This document shows, piece after piece, positions 16,493-24,965 of a DNA stretch of 43,818 nt. The position numbers were made by a program, and so were the translations under genes. How positions within the stretch are numbered: position 1 is the first letter of the stretch; each line of letters opens with the position of its first letter. Source of the DNA: Verrucomicrobia subdivision 6 bacterium (lineage in GTDB: Bacteria; Verrucomicrobiota; Verrucomicrobiia; Methylacidiphilales; Verrucolacustridaceae); contig CANESK010000005.1 of assembly GCA_947441075.1 (NCBI GenBank), positions 1 through 43,818 on the forward strand. The letters run 5' to 3'. Under the pieces are notes generated by a model. The model did no database searches. It was not told the DNA's origin and was given only the letters and a program-made list of their open reading frames with translations.

Positions 16493-17224
16493 TTAAGAGG
16501 AGGATCTTTTGCGGGCGACATAGACGGTGCTGGCGGAGTCGCGGTCGAGGATGGGATTGGGAAAAGAGATGAAGTGGGCTTGGGGAGAATCGAAGACGGC
16601 GGCGAGGCTGGCGAGGAACTCGTCATCGGGCGGGTCGTCTGACCAGAGGGCAAAGATACCGCGAGGCAGGAGTTGGGCGGCGAGGCGGCGGAGTCCGTCG
16701 GGGCTATAGAAATCGGCGTGGCGTTGGTGGAGAAGATGAGAGGGGGAGTGATCGATATCGAGGAGGACGGCGTGGAACTGGCGACCGGGTTGTTGAGGGT
16801 CGAAACCTTGCTGGGGCGAGGCGGCGAGGGCAAAGAAATCGGCTTCAATCAAGCGGCAGCGCGGATCGCCAGTGAGGGTGGGACCAAGGGGGACGAGTCC
16901 GCGACGATGCCAATCGATAACGGCGGGAAGGGCGTCGACGACGAGGAGTTCGGCGACGCGTTGGTGCATGAGGGCGGCGACGGCGGTGTAACCGAGGCCG
17001 AGGCCTCCGACAACGACATCAAGGGCATCGCCTTCTGTGGCGGCGAGGCCGAGATCGGCGAGAGCTTCTTCGACCTCATGAAAGAGGCTGGACATGAGGA
17101 AGTCCTCTCCGAGTTTGACCTCGAGGACTTCTAGATTGTCGAGGGTGGCGATGCGTCGGCGGCGAAGGATGAGGTCGCCGAGTGGGGTGGGTTGGAAATC
17201 GAGTTCTTCGTAGGGTAAGCCCAT
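16493..17224 (-). CDS. spermidine-synthase-like methyltransferase-fold protein
   Basis: A 243-aa protein with a Rossmann-type nucleotide-binding fold similar to spermidine synthase. The glycine-rich motif is VVVGGLGLGYTAVAAL, followed by the acidic strand LLVVDALPAVIDWH and then RLIEADFFAL and HAVLLDIDHSP. The polyamine-site residues of true SpeE cannot be confirmed by eye, so the substrate is left open. The ATG at 17224 gives MGLPYEELDFQPTPLGDL, which fits the start of the family; a GTG at 17257 would add 11 residues. The gene is convergent with trpG, with 26 bases between the stops and no clear terminator hairpin. Confidence 0.8.
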   Translation of the reverse strand: MGLPYEELDFQPTPLGDLILRRRRIATLDNLEVLEVKLGEDFLMSSLFHEVEEALADLGLAATEGDALDVVVGGLGLGYTAVAALMHQRVAELLVVDALPAVIDWHRRGLVPLGPTLTGDPRCRLIEADFFALAASPQQGFDPQQPGRQFHAVLLDIDHSPSHLLHQRHADFYSPDGLRRLAAQLLPRGIFALWSDDPPDDEFLASLAAVFDSPQAHFISFPNPILDRDSASTVYVARKRSSS

Positions 17225-17286
17225 AGCGGAAGGTAGGCGGGTGGGATGGGAGCGCACCCTTAGACTTTAGGGGTGGTAGGACGAGA

Positions 17287-17775
17287 TTAGTTTCTCGTTG
17301 AGGGGGGGCGGAATTCGGGATGGCGGATGCGTCCACCCAACTGTGCGGATTGGAGGGTGAAGATGGAGGCAAGGCATGAGCCGAGGATTACGGCAAGGGC
17401 GGCAGTTTTTGCCCATGTGGGACGAAAGCGAAGAATGAGAAGTCCTGCGATGGCCCCGAAGCCAACGAGATAAAGGAGGGGGGCGGCTTTTTCGGCCATA
17501 TCCTCGTGCATTTCCGCGGCTATGTCGCCTTGCTCGTCTAGCTGCGGTTGGATTTGGCCCATTTCAAAACGAGTATGGGCGGACTCTCCTGTCTGCATGA
17601 CGACGGGGGTGATGAGATTGGCGAGAAGAGCAAGGGAGAACCCGACAGCCAGGATTGGTTTTTGATTAAAGAAAAGGCCTGCCAAAAGAATTGGAGGGAC
17701 AAGAAGAGTGAGGATTACAGGAAAGTGGTTAAACATGACATGAAGGTGTTCGGCGGTGAGAAAGCTAGAGCTCAT
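17287..17775 (-). CDS. small four-helix membrane protein
   Basis: A 162-aa integral membrane protein with about four hydrophobic segments. It begins with LTAEHLHVMFNHFPVILTLL, where the histidines and the H-h-N-H-F-P pattern recall a widespread uncharacterised family of small membrane proteins also related to DUF2231. The segment MQTGESAHTRFE and several His/Glu residues between helices could hold heme or metal, though this is not shown. The open frame continues upstream with low-complexity Pro/Ser translation, so the ATG at 17775 was chosen as the start where membrane-protein character begins. It is divergent from the unknown gene at 17838, with 62 bases between them, and lies 62 bases upstream of the spermidine-synthase-like gene. 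Confidence 0.8.
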   Translation of the reverse strand: MSSSFLTAEHLHVMFNHFPVILTLLVPPILLAGLFFNQKPILAVGFSLALLANLITPVVMQTGESAHTRFEMGQIQPQLDEQGDIAAEMHEDMAEKAAPLLYLVGFGAIAGLLILRFRPTWAKTAALAVILGSCLASIFTLQSAQLGGRIRHPEFRPPSTRN

Positions 17776-17837
17776 CGATTCACAATGGGGGGCGAACGGG
17801 CACTTTCCAACTGAAACCATCGGGGTAGAAAGGCAGG

Positions 17838-18341
17838 ATGGATTGGAGCATAAGGCCGAGGGCGCAGAGTTGTGCGGGTTCCGGAAAGGAATTTGCGGAT
17901 GGGCAGGTGGTCTATACGGTCTTGGTGTCGATGGATGGGGGGATGGAGCGGAAGGATTTTGCGCAGGAGGTATGGGAAAAGGAGGAGGGCAGGCCGACTT
18001 ATTTTTGTTTTTGGAAGGGTAAGTTTCGGGCGGAGCCGTTGGTGCCTGAGAAGGAACCGCCGGCGGCGCGAGCGGAGGCGGAATTGCGGAGGAGGCTAGC
18101 GGAGCCGGTGCAGACGGAGAGTGCAGAGGCGCGGGTGATTTTTCTTTTTGCCCTGCTCTTGGAGAGAAGGAAAATCTTGTTGGTGAGGGAGAGAACAACG
18201 GGTCCAGAGGGGAGGGTGACGGTGTATGAGCATAAGCTGACGGGGGAGGTGATTCTGGTGCCAGAGCCTGAGGTGAAATTAAGCGAGGTGGATCAGTTGC
18301 GACTGGAGGTCGAAGCGCTGGCGGCGACCTGGGGGGCTTGA
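17838..18341 (+). CDS. conserved hypothetical protein, probably a degenerate zinc-ribbon type
   Basis: A 167-aa soluble protein of unknown function. It resembles a PVC-type family that normally begins with two CxxC-like pairs around a phrase such as 'F-x-DG-x-x-Y'. Here the matching region is QSCAGSGKEFADGQVVYTVL (residues 11-30), with a single Cys12, and the later pair in RKDFAQEVW has no cysteine, so zinc binding is probably lost. The C-terminal half keeps the pattern FALLLERRKILL, YEHKLTGEVILVPEPEVKL and an acidic helix. The family comparison is from memory and is not certain. The stop lies just before the Pho box of phoB. Confidence 0.72.
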   Translation: MDWSIRPRAQSCAGSGKEFADGQVVYTVLVSMDGGMERKDFAQEVWEKEEGRPTYFCFWKGKFRAEPLVPEKEPPAARAEAELRRRLAEPVQTESAEARVIFLFALLLERRKILLVRERTTGPEGRVTVYEHKLTGEVILVPEPEVKLSEVDQLRLEVEALAATWGA

Positions 18342-18343
18342 TT

Positions 18344-18361
18344 CTGTCATGATAATGTCAC
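18344..18361 (+). promoter_or_regulatory. Pho box upstream of phoB
   Basis: CTGTCAT (18344-18350), a 4-base spacer and ATGTCAC (18355-18361) match the PhoB consensus of two CTGTCAT-like 7-mers 11 bases apart; the first half is perfect and the second matches at 5 of 7. It ends 39 bases before the phoB start, so phoBR is probably self-regulated under phosphate shortage. No convincing -10 element was picked out. Confidence 0.7.
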
Positions 18362-18400
18362 CTTGGGAATCTTGCGGGGTGGGAAGGGGAGGGAGGTAGG

Positions 18401-19102
18401 ATGGAGGCAATGCGCGATAGAATTCTAGTAGTGGAGGATGAGAAGGATGTGAGGGATATGATTCGAATTCATTTAAAGGCGGCGGGTTTTGATGTGTTGG
18501 AGGCGCATAATGGGGCGGAGGGGCTAGCGATTGCGAAGCAGGATCTGCCGGCGGTGATTATTCTCGATTTAATGATGCCAGAAATGAGCGGGGTGGAGGT
18601 TTGTCGGGCCTTACGGAGAAATCCGACGACGTCGCGGATTCCGATTCTGATGTTGACGGCGAAATCGACGGAGGATGATAAGGTGGTGGGATTCGAGTGT
18701 GGGGCGGATGATTATGTGACGAAGCCATTCAGTCCGCGTGAGTTGGTTTTGAGGGTACGGGCGGTGGCGCGAAGGCAACCGGATCAAGGGGTGGCGAAGC
18801 CAATCCCCGTACGGTCGGGTAAGATGCAGTTGGATCGCGGAACGATGACGGCCTCGATGGGGGGGAAGAAATTAGTGCTGACCTCGACCGAGTTTCGTTT
18901 ATTGGAGTTGTTGGTCCGTCGAGTGGGGAATATTCAGTCGCGCGAGGTACTTCTGAGTGAGGTGTGGGGCTATGAGGCGAGTTTGGATACGCGAACGGTG
19001 GACACGCACGTACGGAGGTTGCGGGATAAGTTGGGCAAGACGGGGAAGTTCATAGAAACAGTTCGTGGAAGTGGGTATCGATTGAACGAAGTGGCTGTGT
19101 AA
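18401..19102 (+). CDS. phoB: phosphate response regulator
   Basis: This 233-aa OmpR/PhoB-type regulator switches on phosphate-starvation genes. The receiver domain (about residues 7-122) has the acidic pocket VVEDEKD, the phosphoacceptor Asp56 in IILDLMMPE and Lys108 in DDYVTKPF. The winged-helix DNA-binding domain (about 135-230) has LTSTEFRLLELL and the recognition region DTRTVDTHVRRLRDKLG. Position upstream of phoR and the pst genes supports PhoB over other OmpR-type regulators. The start follows a GGGAGG ribosome site; a second in-frame ATG three codons later is also possible. A Pho box lies just upstream. Confidence 0.95.
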   Translation: MEAMRDRILVVEDEKDVRDMIRIHLKAAGFDVLEAHNGAEGLAIAKQDLPAVIILDLMMPEMSGVEVCRALRRNPTTSRIPILMLTAKSTEDDKVVGFECGADDYVTKPFSPRELVLRVRAVARRQPDQGVAKPIPVRSGKMQLDRGTMTASMGGKKLVLTSTEFRLLELLVRRVGNIQSREVLLSEVWGYEASLDTRTVDTHVRRLRDKLGKTGKFIETVRGSGYRLNEVAV

Positions 19103-19143
19103 AGAATTTTGCCCCGGAGGGTGGTTGAGGGCAGGGTTAGGGA

Positions 19144-20427
19144 ATGGATATCGGGTGGACACTTCTGCTTTTAGTCTTGGGGACCACGACTGCGGTGTGG
19201 GTCTGGGCGATGGTCTATCGACCGATGAGGCAGCTCAGGCGTTTGATTCAAGATTTAGCGGAGAACCAGAGGCCGACAGGTTTTGTGGCCCGAGGGGCGT
19301 GGGGGTTAGAAGAGTCGATAAGTAATCTGGAGCGGGTGGCCAAGCGGTTGGAGGGAATATCTTCGAAGGAGGAGAGTGAGCGGTTTAGTTTGCAGGCGAT
19401 TCTGGGAAGTTTGGCGGAAGGGGTGATGGTGAGCGATGGAGAGGGGAAGATCACATTGGCTAATCAGGCCTTCTTGCGGATTTTCGAATTGGAAGAAATT
19501 CCAAAGGGGCGAACGGTGATGGAGGTGGTTCGTTTGCTGGAGGTGGACCGGGCGGTGGAGGAAATCATTCGGCAAGGAGCAACCCAGAGTTTGGAGGTAA
19601 TGCTTCCTTCTGAGGATGCGGGAAGCCCGAGGGTTTTTGCGGTGAACATGGCCCCGATTCTCGAGGGTGGGGGGGATCGAGCGGGGGTGGTGACTATTTT
19701 TTATGACCGATCGAAAATCCGTCATCTGGAAACGGTTCGGCAAGAGTTTGTGACTAATCTTTCGCACGAGTTGCGAACCCCGCTTTCTATCTTGGCGGGT
19801 TATTTGGAGACGATGGAGAATCCCACAATGCTTAAGGGGGTAGAGGGAAAGAAAATTTTAGCGGTGCTCCAGCGAAACTGCGAGCGAATGACTCTTCTGG
19901 TGAGTGATTTACTGGAGTTGTCGAGGATCGAGTCGGGGAGAATGGAGTTGAAGATTCAACCTCGGCTTCCTTATGAGATTCTGGAAGAGGTGAAGGAGGA
20001 TTGGAGTCGGGCGTTTGCCGGGAAGCGGGTCAAATTAGAGATTCGGTGCGAGCGGGATTTGGCGCGGGTGGATTCGGATCCGCTACGGACGGGGCAGATT
20101 TTTTCTAACCTACTGGAGAATGCTTTACGTTTTAGTCCTGCTGGCGGAGAGGTGATGTTATCGGCGCAAGTGGGCAGGGAGGCGGGTCAGGTAGAATTTG
20201 CGGTTGAAGATGAGGGTGAGGGGATTGCTGCAGATAAGATCGGCAGGATTTTCGAACGATTTTTCCGAGTTGATCCAGCCAGAGCGCGGGAGAAAGGGGG
20301 GGGAACGGGTTTGGGGTTATCGATCGTGAAACATTTGGTTCAACTCCATGGGGGAGGCGTGCGTGCGGAAAGTGAAAGTGAGAAGGGAACTAAGATTATC
20401 TTTACACTCAAGACTCATAGCACATAA
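19144..20427 (+). CDS. phoR: phosphate sensor histidine kinase
   Basis: A 427-aa membrane histidine kinase that phosphorylates PhoB. A single N-terminal membrane segment (about residues 4-24) is followed by a PAS domain (about 82-190, MVSDGEGKITLANQAFLRIF). The dimerisation domain has the phosphoacceptor His208 in NLSHELRTPLSIL. The ATPase domain has the N box around Asn326 (SNLLENALRFSP), the G1 box VEDEGEGI and the G2 box GGGTGLGLSIVKHL. There is no sizeable periplasmic domain, consistent with PhoR sensing phosphate indirectly through PstSCAB and PhoU. It lies 41 bases after phoB. Confidence 0.95.
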   Translation: MDIGWTLLLLVLGTTTAVWVWAMVYRPMRQLRRLIQDLAENQRPTGFVARGAWGLEESISNLERVAKRLEGISSKEESERFSLQAILGSLAEGVMVSDGEGKITLANQAFLRIFELEEIPKGRTVMEVVRLLEVDRAVEEIIRQGATQSLEVMLPSEDAGSPRVFAVNMAPILEGGGDRAGVVTIFYDRSKIRHLETVRQEFVTNLSHELRTPLSILAGYLETMENPTMLKGVEGKKILAVLQRNCERMTLLVSDLLELSRIESGRMELKIQPRLPYEILEEVKEDWSRAFAGKRVKLEIRCERDLARVDSDPLRTGQIFSNLLENALRFSPAGGEVMLSAQVGREAGQVEFAVEDEGEGIAADKIGRIFERFFRVDPARAREKGGGTGLGLSIVKHLVQLHGGGVRAESESEKGTKIIFTLKTHST

Positions 20428-20461
20428 AAAACTAATCTATAGATACTTACGTTGATATTAA

Positions 20462-20479
20462 ATGGCATCATACTGTCAC
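20462..20479 (+). promoter_or_regulatory. Pho box upstream of pstS
   Basis: ATGGCAT (20462-20468), a 4-base spacer and CTGTCAC (20473-20479) match the PhoB site at 5 of 7 and 6 of 7 positions. The 97-base gap between phoR and pstS is AT-rich, unlike the surrounding coding DNA, and the box ends 45 bases before the pstS start. It probably places the pst operon under PhoB control. Confidence 0.62.
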
Positions 20480-20524
20480 AATTCGCATCTTGGTGCGGGT
20501 TGTGGTAACCCCTAATCCATAAGT

Positions 20525-21526
20525 ATGAAGACGTTTAATATGGTAAAAGCTCTTGGTATGATTTTGTGTGTTGTCTGGGGAGCGGGGAGCCAAATTTGGG
20601 CGGATACGATTGTAAAAATTGATGGATCGAGCACGGTTTACCCGATCACCGAGGCGGTGGCGGAGGATTTTCAGAGGGCGACGGGGACGAAGGTGACGGT
20701 GGGTATATCGGGAACGGGCGGTGGATTTAAGAAGTTTGCGCGAGGGGAGACGGATGTTCAGGATGCAAGCCGCCCGATCCAGGCAGAGGAAGTTAAGGCA
20801 GCGAAAGAAGGTGGCATCGAGTACCTTGAACTGCCGATTGCCTATGATGCCTTAACGGTGGTGGTGAATTCTAAAAACGACTGGATGGAGACGATTCAGG
20901 TCTCCGAGTTAAAGAAAATCTGGGAGCCCGAGGCGCAAGGAAAAATCACCAAGTGGAATCAGATTCGTCCTGAGTGGCCTGACAAAGAGATTAAGTTGTA
21001 TGGGGCGGGGTCAGACTCGGGGACGTTCGATTATTTTACCGAGGCGATTAATGGGAAGAGTAAGGCGAGCCGCGGAGATTACACTGCCAGTGAGGATGAT
21101 AACGTCTTGGTTCAAGGGGTGGAGGGGGACAAGCACGCTCTGGGTTACATGGGTTTTGCTTATTATGAAGCGCATCAAAAACGGCTGAAAGCTCTAGGGA
21201 TAGAGTGGGATGCGAAGGGAAAATCCCCGGTGAAGCCTTCCGAGGGAACGGTGCTCGCGGGGACCTATAATCCTCTTTCGCGCCCCTTGTTTATTTATGT
21301 GAATGTGAAATCATTGGAGAAGCCTGAGGTAAAAAAGTTTGTGGAATTTTATTTAGCAAACGTGGCCCGGTTGGCTAAGGAAGTGAAATATATCCCACTG
21401 CCTGATTCGGCGTACACCGCGGTACGGGAGAGGCTGGCGAAGTTACAAAAGGGAACTGCCTTTGTGGGACATGCGGAGATGGCGATCCCGATTGCAGAAA
21501 TTCTCAAGCGGACACCAACTCCCTAA
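20525..21526 (+). CDS. pstS: phosphate ABC transporter substrate-binding protein
   Basis: PstS captures phosphate in the periplasm and delivers it to PstCA. The 333-aa protein has a Sec signal peptide (about residues 1-26, ending near QIWADT); no lipobox is seen, so it is probably soluble. Phosphate-contact segments typical of PstS are present: IDGSSTVYPIT, SGTGGGFKKFARGETD and AGSDSGTFDYFTEAI. It opens the pstSCAB-phoU unit and follows the Pho box. The gene has a more AT-rich leader than its neighbours, in line with strong regulated expression. Confidence 0.96.
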   Translation: MKTFNMVKALGMILCVVWGAGSQIWADTIVKIDGSSTVYPITEAVAEDFQRATGTKVTVGISGTGGGFKKFARGETDVQDASRPIQAEEVKAAKEGGIEYLELPIAYDALTVVVNSKNDWMETIQVSELKKIWEPEAQGKITKWNQIRPEWPDKEIKLYGAGSDSGTFDYFTEAINGKSKASRGDYTASEDDNVLVQGVEGDKHALGYMGFAYYEAHQKRLKALGIEWDAKGKSPVKPSEGTVLAGTYNPLSRPLFIYVNVKSLEKPEVKKFVEFYLANVARLAKEVKYIPLPDSAYTAVRERLAKLQKGTAFVGHAEMAIPIAEILKRTPTP

Positions 21527-21532
21527 TTTCTT

Positions 21533-22438
21533 ATGGGGACGCTTCCTACAAACTCGCGGCGCCTGGATAAGTGGGTGGAGGGGGGGATGGTCTGGGTGCT
21601 CCGTTTCAGCGGTTGGGCCTCGGTTTTGGTCACGTTTGGGATCGTGGTGACATTGGTGACGGAGTCTGCCCCCTTTTTTGGCCATGTCCCGTTTCGGCGG
21701 CTTTTTACCGATACGATGTGGACCCCCCTTTTCGCGGAGCCTCAGTATGGAATTGGGGCGTTGTTGGCGGGGACGTTGGTGACGACGGGGGTGGCGCTGT
21801 GCGTAGCGATTCCTCTGGGAACACTGCTGGCGATTTACCTGAGTGAATTTGCGGAGCCGCGATTCCGTGAGGTGGTTAAGCCGATGTTGGAGTTGCTGAG
21901 TGCAGTTCCCACGGTGGTTTATGGTTATTTTGCGTTGCTGACGTTGACCCCCCTTTTACAAGAGATTTATCCCGATCTGCCCCAATTCTCCATGCTGAGC
22001 GCCGGGTTGATTATGGGAATCATGATCATTCCCTACGTGACCTCTTTGGGAGAGGATTCGATGCGGAGTGTGCCGATGTTATTGCGGGAGGGGGCCTTTG
22101 CGTTGGGGGATGGAAAGCTGGGAGTGGCGTTACGGGTAGTTTTTCCAGGAGCTTTTTCTGGATTGGCCTCGGCTTATGTTTTGGCGATTTCGAGAGCGGT
22201 AGGGGAAACGATGATTGTGGCGATTGCAGCGGGACTGCAACCGCGCTTCACCTTAAACCCGCTCGAATCCGCAGCGACGGTGACGGCTTTTATCGTACAA
22301 GTCAGCCTAGGGGATTTGCCTCATGGGAGTATTGGGTACCAGTCGATCTTTGCGGCGGGGGCGGTACTTTTTCTGATGACATTAGGATTTAATTTGGCGG
22401 GTCATGCTCTCCGTCGGAGATTTCATCGTGCTTGCTAG
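21533..22438 (+). CDS. pstC: phosphate ABC transporter permease PstC
   Basis: PstC is one of the two membrane subunits of the phosphate importer. The 301-aa protein has about six hydrophobic segments. The coupling-loop region that contacts PstB is near SRAVGETMIVAIAAG, with the conserved EDSMRSVPMLLREGAFALG upstream. The gene starts 6 bases after pstS and its 3' end overlaps the pstA frame. Its assignment as PstC rather than PstA rests on gene order and the EDSMR-type loop. Confidence 0.94.
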   Translation: MGTLPTNSRRLDKWVEGGMVWVLRFSGWASVLVTFGIVVTLVTESAPFFGHVPFRRLFTDTMWTPLFAEPQYGIGALLAGTLVTTGVALCVAIPLGTLLAIYLSEFAEPRFREVVKPMLELLSAVPTVVYGYFALLTLTPLLQEIYPDLPQFSMLSAGLIMGIMIIPYVTSLGEDSMRSVPMLLREGAFALGDGKLGVALRVVFPGAFSGLASAYVLAISRAVGETMIVAIAAGLQPRFTLNPLESAATVTAFIVQVSLGDLPHGSIGYQSIFAAGAVLFLMTLGFNLAGHALRRRFHRAC

Positions 22439-23354
22439 TCAAAATTTACGAAAACAGGAAGCAAGGGCTTCAAGGCGGAGGTCGATTGATCGATGGTTCG
22501 GAAGAATCGGGTTACTTTTTACAATAGGGACGCTGGGGGTGTTGGCGATTTTGCTTTTGAATTTGGCGGCGAGTGGTTTAACGAGGATTGATTGGCAGTT
22601 TCTTCTGTCCTTTCCTTCACGGAGAGCGGCCGAAGCGGGTATTCTTTCAGCTTGGGTTGGGACCATTTTACTGATGATCGTAACCGCGTCGGTTGCGGTG
22701 CCCTTGGGAGTCGCTGCGGGCATTTATTTGGAGGAGTACGCCGCGAAGAACAAGTGGACTGATTTTATTGAGATCAATATTGCGAATTTGGCAGGGGTGC
22801 CATCGATCTTATACGGGTTGATGGCGTTGGGACTCTTTGTCTACCAATTTCGGTTTGGACAGAGTGTCTTGGCGGGCGGTTTGGCGCTCGCCTGTCTCGT
22901 TCTACCCATTGTGATCGTGGCGACGCGCGAGGCGTTGCGAACGATTCCCGCAGCGATTCGGGAAGCAGCCTTTGCACTAGGGGCGACACGTTGGCAGGCG
23001 GTTTGGCACCATCTCTTGCCTTATTCCACGGGGGGTATTGCGACGGGGGTTATTCTAGCGATGTCGCGAGCGATCGGTGAGAGTGCGCCCTTAATTACGA
23101 TTGGAGCCCTTACTTTCATTGCGTTTCTGCCTCCTGCGCCGATTCTGTCGCATGCACCTTTTTTGTCTTTCGATTGGCTTTTCTCCCCATTTACGGCGTT
23201 ACCCATTCAGATGTTTAACTGGGTTTCTCGTCCTGGGGAGGAGTTTCAGTCGAATGCAGCGGCGGCGGGATTATTCTTAATGTTGATTACCTTGGGTATG
23301 AATGGGGTTGCGATCTTGCTCCGGCGCCACGCCCAGAGGAACATCAAGTGGTGA
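22404..23354 (+). CDS. pstA: phosphate ABC transporter permease PstA
   Basis: PstA is the second membrane subunit of the phosphate importer. At 316 aa it has about six hydrophobic segments, with the conserved regions [20 protein letters not shown] and [16 protein letters not shown]. The ATG at 22404 overlaps pstC by 35 bases. A GTG at 22428, preceded by GGAG, overlaps by 11 bases and removes 8 residues; either could be used. The stop overlaps the pstB start as GTGA, so the pst genes are tightly packed and probably translated as a set. Confidence 0.94.
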   Translation: MLSVGDFIVLASQNLRKQEARASRRRSIDRWFGRIGLLFTIGTLGVLAILLLNLAASGLTRIDWQFLLSFPSRRAAEAGILSAWVGTILLMIVTASVAVPLGVAAGIYLEEYAAKNKWTDFIEINIANLAGVPSILYGLMALGLFVYQFRFGQSVLAGGLALACLVLPIVIVATREALRTIPAAIREAAFALGATRWQAVWHHLLPYSTGGIATGVILAMSRAIGESAPLITIGALTFIAFLPPAPILSHAPFLSFDWLFSPFTALPIQMFNWVSRPGEEFQSNAAAAGLFLMLITLGMNGVAILLRRHAQRNIKW

Positions 23355-24175
23355 ATCCTATCCCCGCAGTTCAAGTCTCAAGCGAGAAGGATATAACTGG
23401 GGTTGAGGTGAAGCCTGAGGTGAAAGTTGAAATTCAGAACCTGAGTTTCTTTTATGGAAAGAATCAGGTCTTGCGCAATGTGAGTCTGGATGTGCCGGCT
23501 TATCAGGTGACGGCAATGATTGGTCCTTCGGGGTGTGGCAAGACGACTTTACTGCGTTGTTTGAATCGGATGCACGATTTGTATCCAGGGAATCGGTATG
23601 AGGGTTCGGTACGACTTTACCCGGGAGGAACCGACATTCTTGGTCCGGGGATGGATCCGATTCGAGTACGGATGCGGTTTGGGATGGTTTTTCAAAAGCC
23701 GAATCCTTTTCCCAAGAGTATTTATGAAAACGTGGCCTACGGACTGAGGTTACAGGGGATGAACAAGCGGCGGGATCTGGACGAGCGAGTGGAGAAAGCG
23801 CTACGGGAGTCGGCTCTTTGGGATGAGGTAAAAAGTCGGCTACACCAATTGGCGCACAATCTATCGGGTGGGCAGCAGCAGCGATTGTGCATTGCTCGGG
23901 CGATTGCGACTGATCCTGATGTGGTCTTGTTTGATGAACCAACGAGTGCACTCGATCCGATCGCCACTTCGAAAATTGAGGAATTGATTGTGGAAATGAA
24001 GAAGCGGGTGACGGTGATTATCGTAACTCACAATTTGCAGCAGGCAGGGCGAATTTCGGATCGGACAGCCTTCATGTATTTGGGGGAGTTGATCGAATTT
24101 GGAGAGACCAACCGGATGTTTACCAATCCCGCTAAGCCACAAACAGAGGATTATATTTCTGGAAGATTTGGATAA
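23348..24175 (+). CDS. pstB: phosphate ABC transporter ATP-binding protein
   Basis: PstB powers phosphate import at the inner face of the membrane. The 275-aa ATPase has Walker [10 protein letters not shown], the Q-loop region [12 protein letters not shown] typical of PstB, the signature LSGGQQQRL, and Walker [13 protein letters not shown] followed by the switch histidine in VTHNLQQ. Two GTG codons at 23348 and 23351 can start it. The second forms a GTGA overlap with the pstA stop, and both sit within reach of the GAGGAA ribosome site. The N-terminal 25 residues before the ABC domain are variable. Confidence 0.96.
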   Translation: MVNPIPAVQVSSEKDITGVEVKPEVKVEIQNLSFFYGKNQVLRNVSLDVPAYQVTAMIGPSGCGKTTLLRCLNRMHDLYPGNRYEGSVRLYPGGTDILGPGMDPIRVRMRFGMVFQKPNPFPKSIYENVAYGLRLQGMNKRRDLDERVEKALRESALWDEVKSRLHQLAHNLSGGQQQRLCIARAIATDPDVVLFDEPTSALDPIATSKIEELIVEMKKRVTVIIVTHNLQQAGRISDRTAFMYLGELIEFGETNRMFTNPAKPQTEDYISGRFG

Positions 24176-24226
24176 GTTTGGATGGTTCTGTTGACAATCG
24201 GTATAGGCGGATGAGAGATTAATCAG

Positions 24227-24940
24227 ATGAATGAACCAACCATGGAAGCGAACGAAGATCGGTTGGAAAGAGTGCGAAGTTATTTCCGTGGGGATTTACT
24301 GATTTTGCGGGAAGCGTTATTGCGGATGGCCAGTTTGGCACACACCAATCTAAGTATTGCGTTGGAGTCCTTGGTGGAGAGGGATCCGGTGAAAGCGCAG
24401 AAAGCGATTGCCGATGATCAGGAGATCGATCGATTGGAAGTGGAGATCGATGAGATGGTGGCTGGTTTTATGGCCACGCAAGCGCCGATGGCTTTGGCTT
24501 GTCGACTGATGTTGGCCGCTTCGAAGCTTTGTAATGATTTAGAGCGGATCGGGGATCAAGCGGTATCGATTGCGCGACGCAGCATCATTTTGACGGACGA
24601 ACCTCCCTTGAAGCCTCTTTTAGATATTCCTCGGATGGGGGCAAAGGTGCTGGACATGATTCGGATGGCCACGGACGCTTTTGTGGAGATTACCCCCGAG
24701 AAGTGTGCGGAAATTATTAAGATGGATGTCCGGGTGGATGAGATTAATCGTCAACTCGAGAGGGAGTTGACGAGCTTCATGATAGAGGATCCCAAGACGA
24801 TTACGCGGGCATTGAATCTAATGTTGGTGGCACGTTTTTTTGAGCGGGCGGCGGATCATGCTAAGAATATCGCGGAGCAGGTTTATTATTTGTACACGGG
24901 GAATGACATCCGGCACGAAGCGGAGTTGAACAAGAGTTAA
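24227..24940 (+). CDS. phoU: phosphate transport regulator PhoU
   Basis: PhoU links the state of the Pst transporter to PhoR and represses the regulon when phosphate is plentiful. The 237-aa protein is all helical with two repeated three-helix units. Their metal-binding motifs are both visible: DLERIGDQAVSIARR in the first half and FFERAADHAKNIAEQV in the second. It lies 51 bases after pstB and closes the pho block. It is convergent with ribF, 25 bases apart. Confidence 0.95.
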   Translation: MNEPTMEANEDRLERVRSYFRGDLLILREALLRMASLAHTNLSIALESLVERDPVKAQKAIADDQEIDRLEVEIDEMVAGFMATQAPMALACRLMLAASKLCNDLERIGDQAVSIARRSIILTDEPPLKPLLDIPRMGAKVLDMIRMATDAFVEITPEKCAEIIKMDVRVDEINRQLERELTSFMIEDPKTITRALNLMLVARFFERAADHAKNIAEQVYYLYTGNDIRHEAELNKS

Positions 24941-24965
24941 AAGAGCACGGTGGGACTTGGGCCTT

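Noticed and set aside
20473-20490. Alternative Pho box register CTGTCAC plus CGCATCT before pstS
   Set aside because: The second half-site matches poorly; the register using the upstream half at 20462 is better.
24191-24220. Separate promoter for phoU (TTGACA at 24191-24196)
   Set aside because: The -35 is perfect but no acceptable -10 lies 16-18 bases downstream, and pstB is only 51 bases before phoU.
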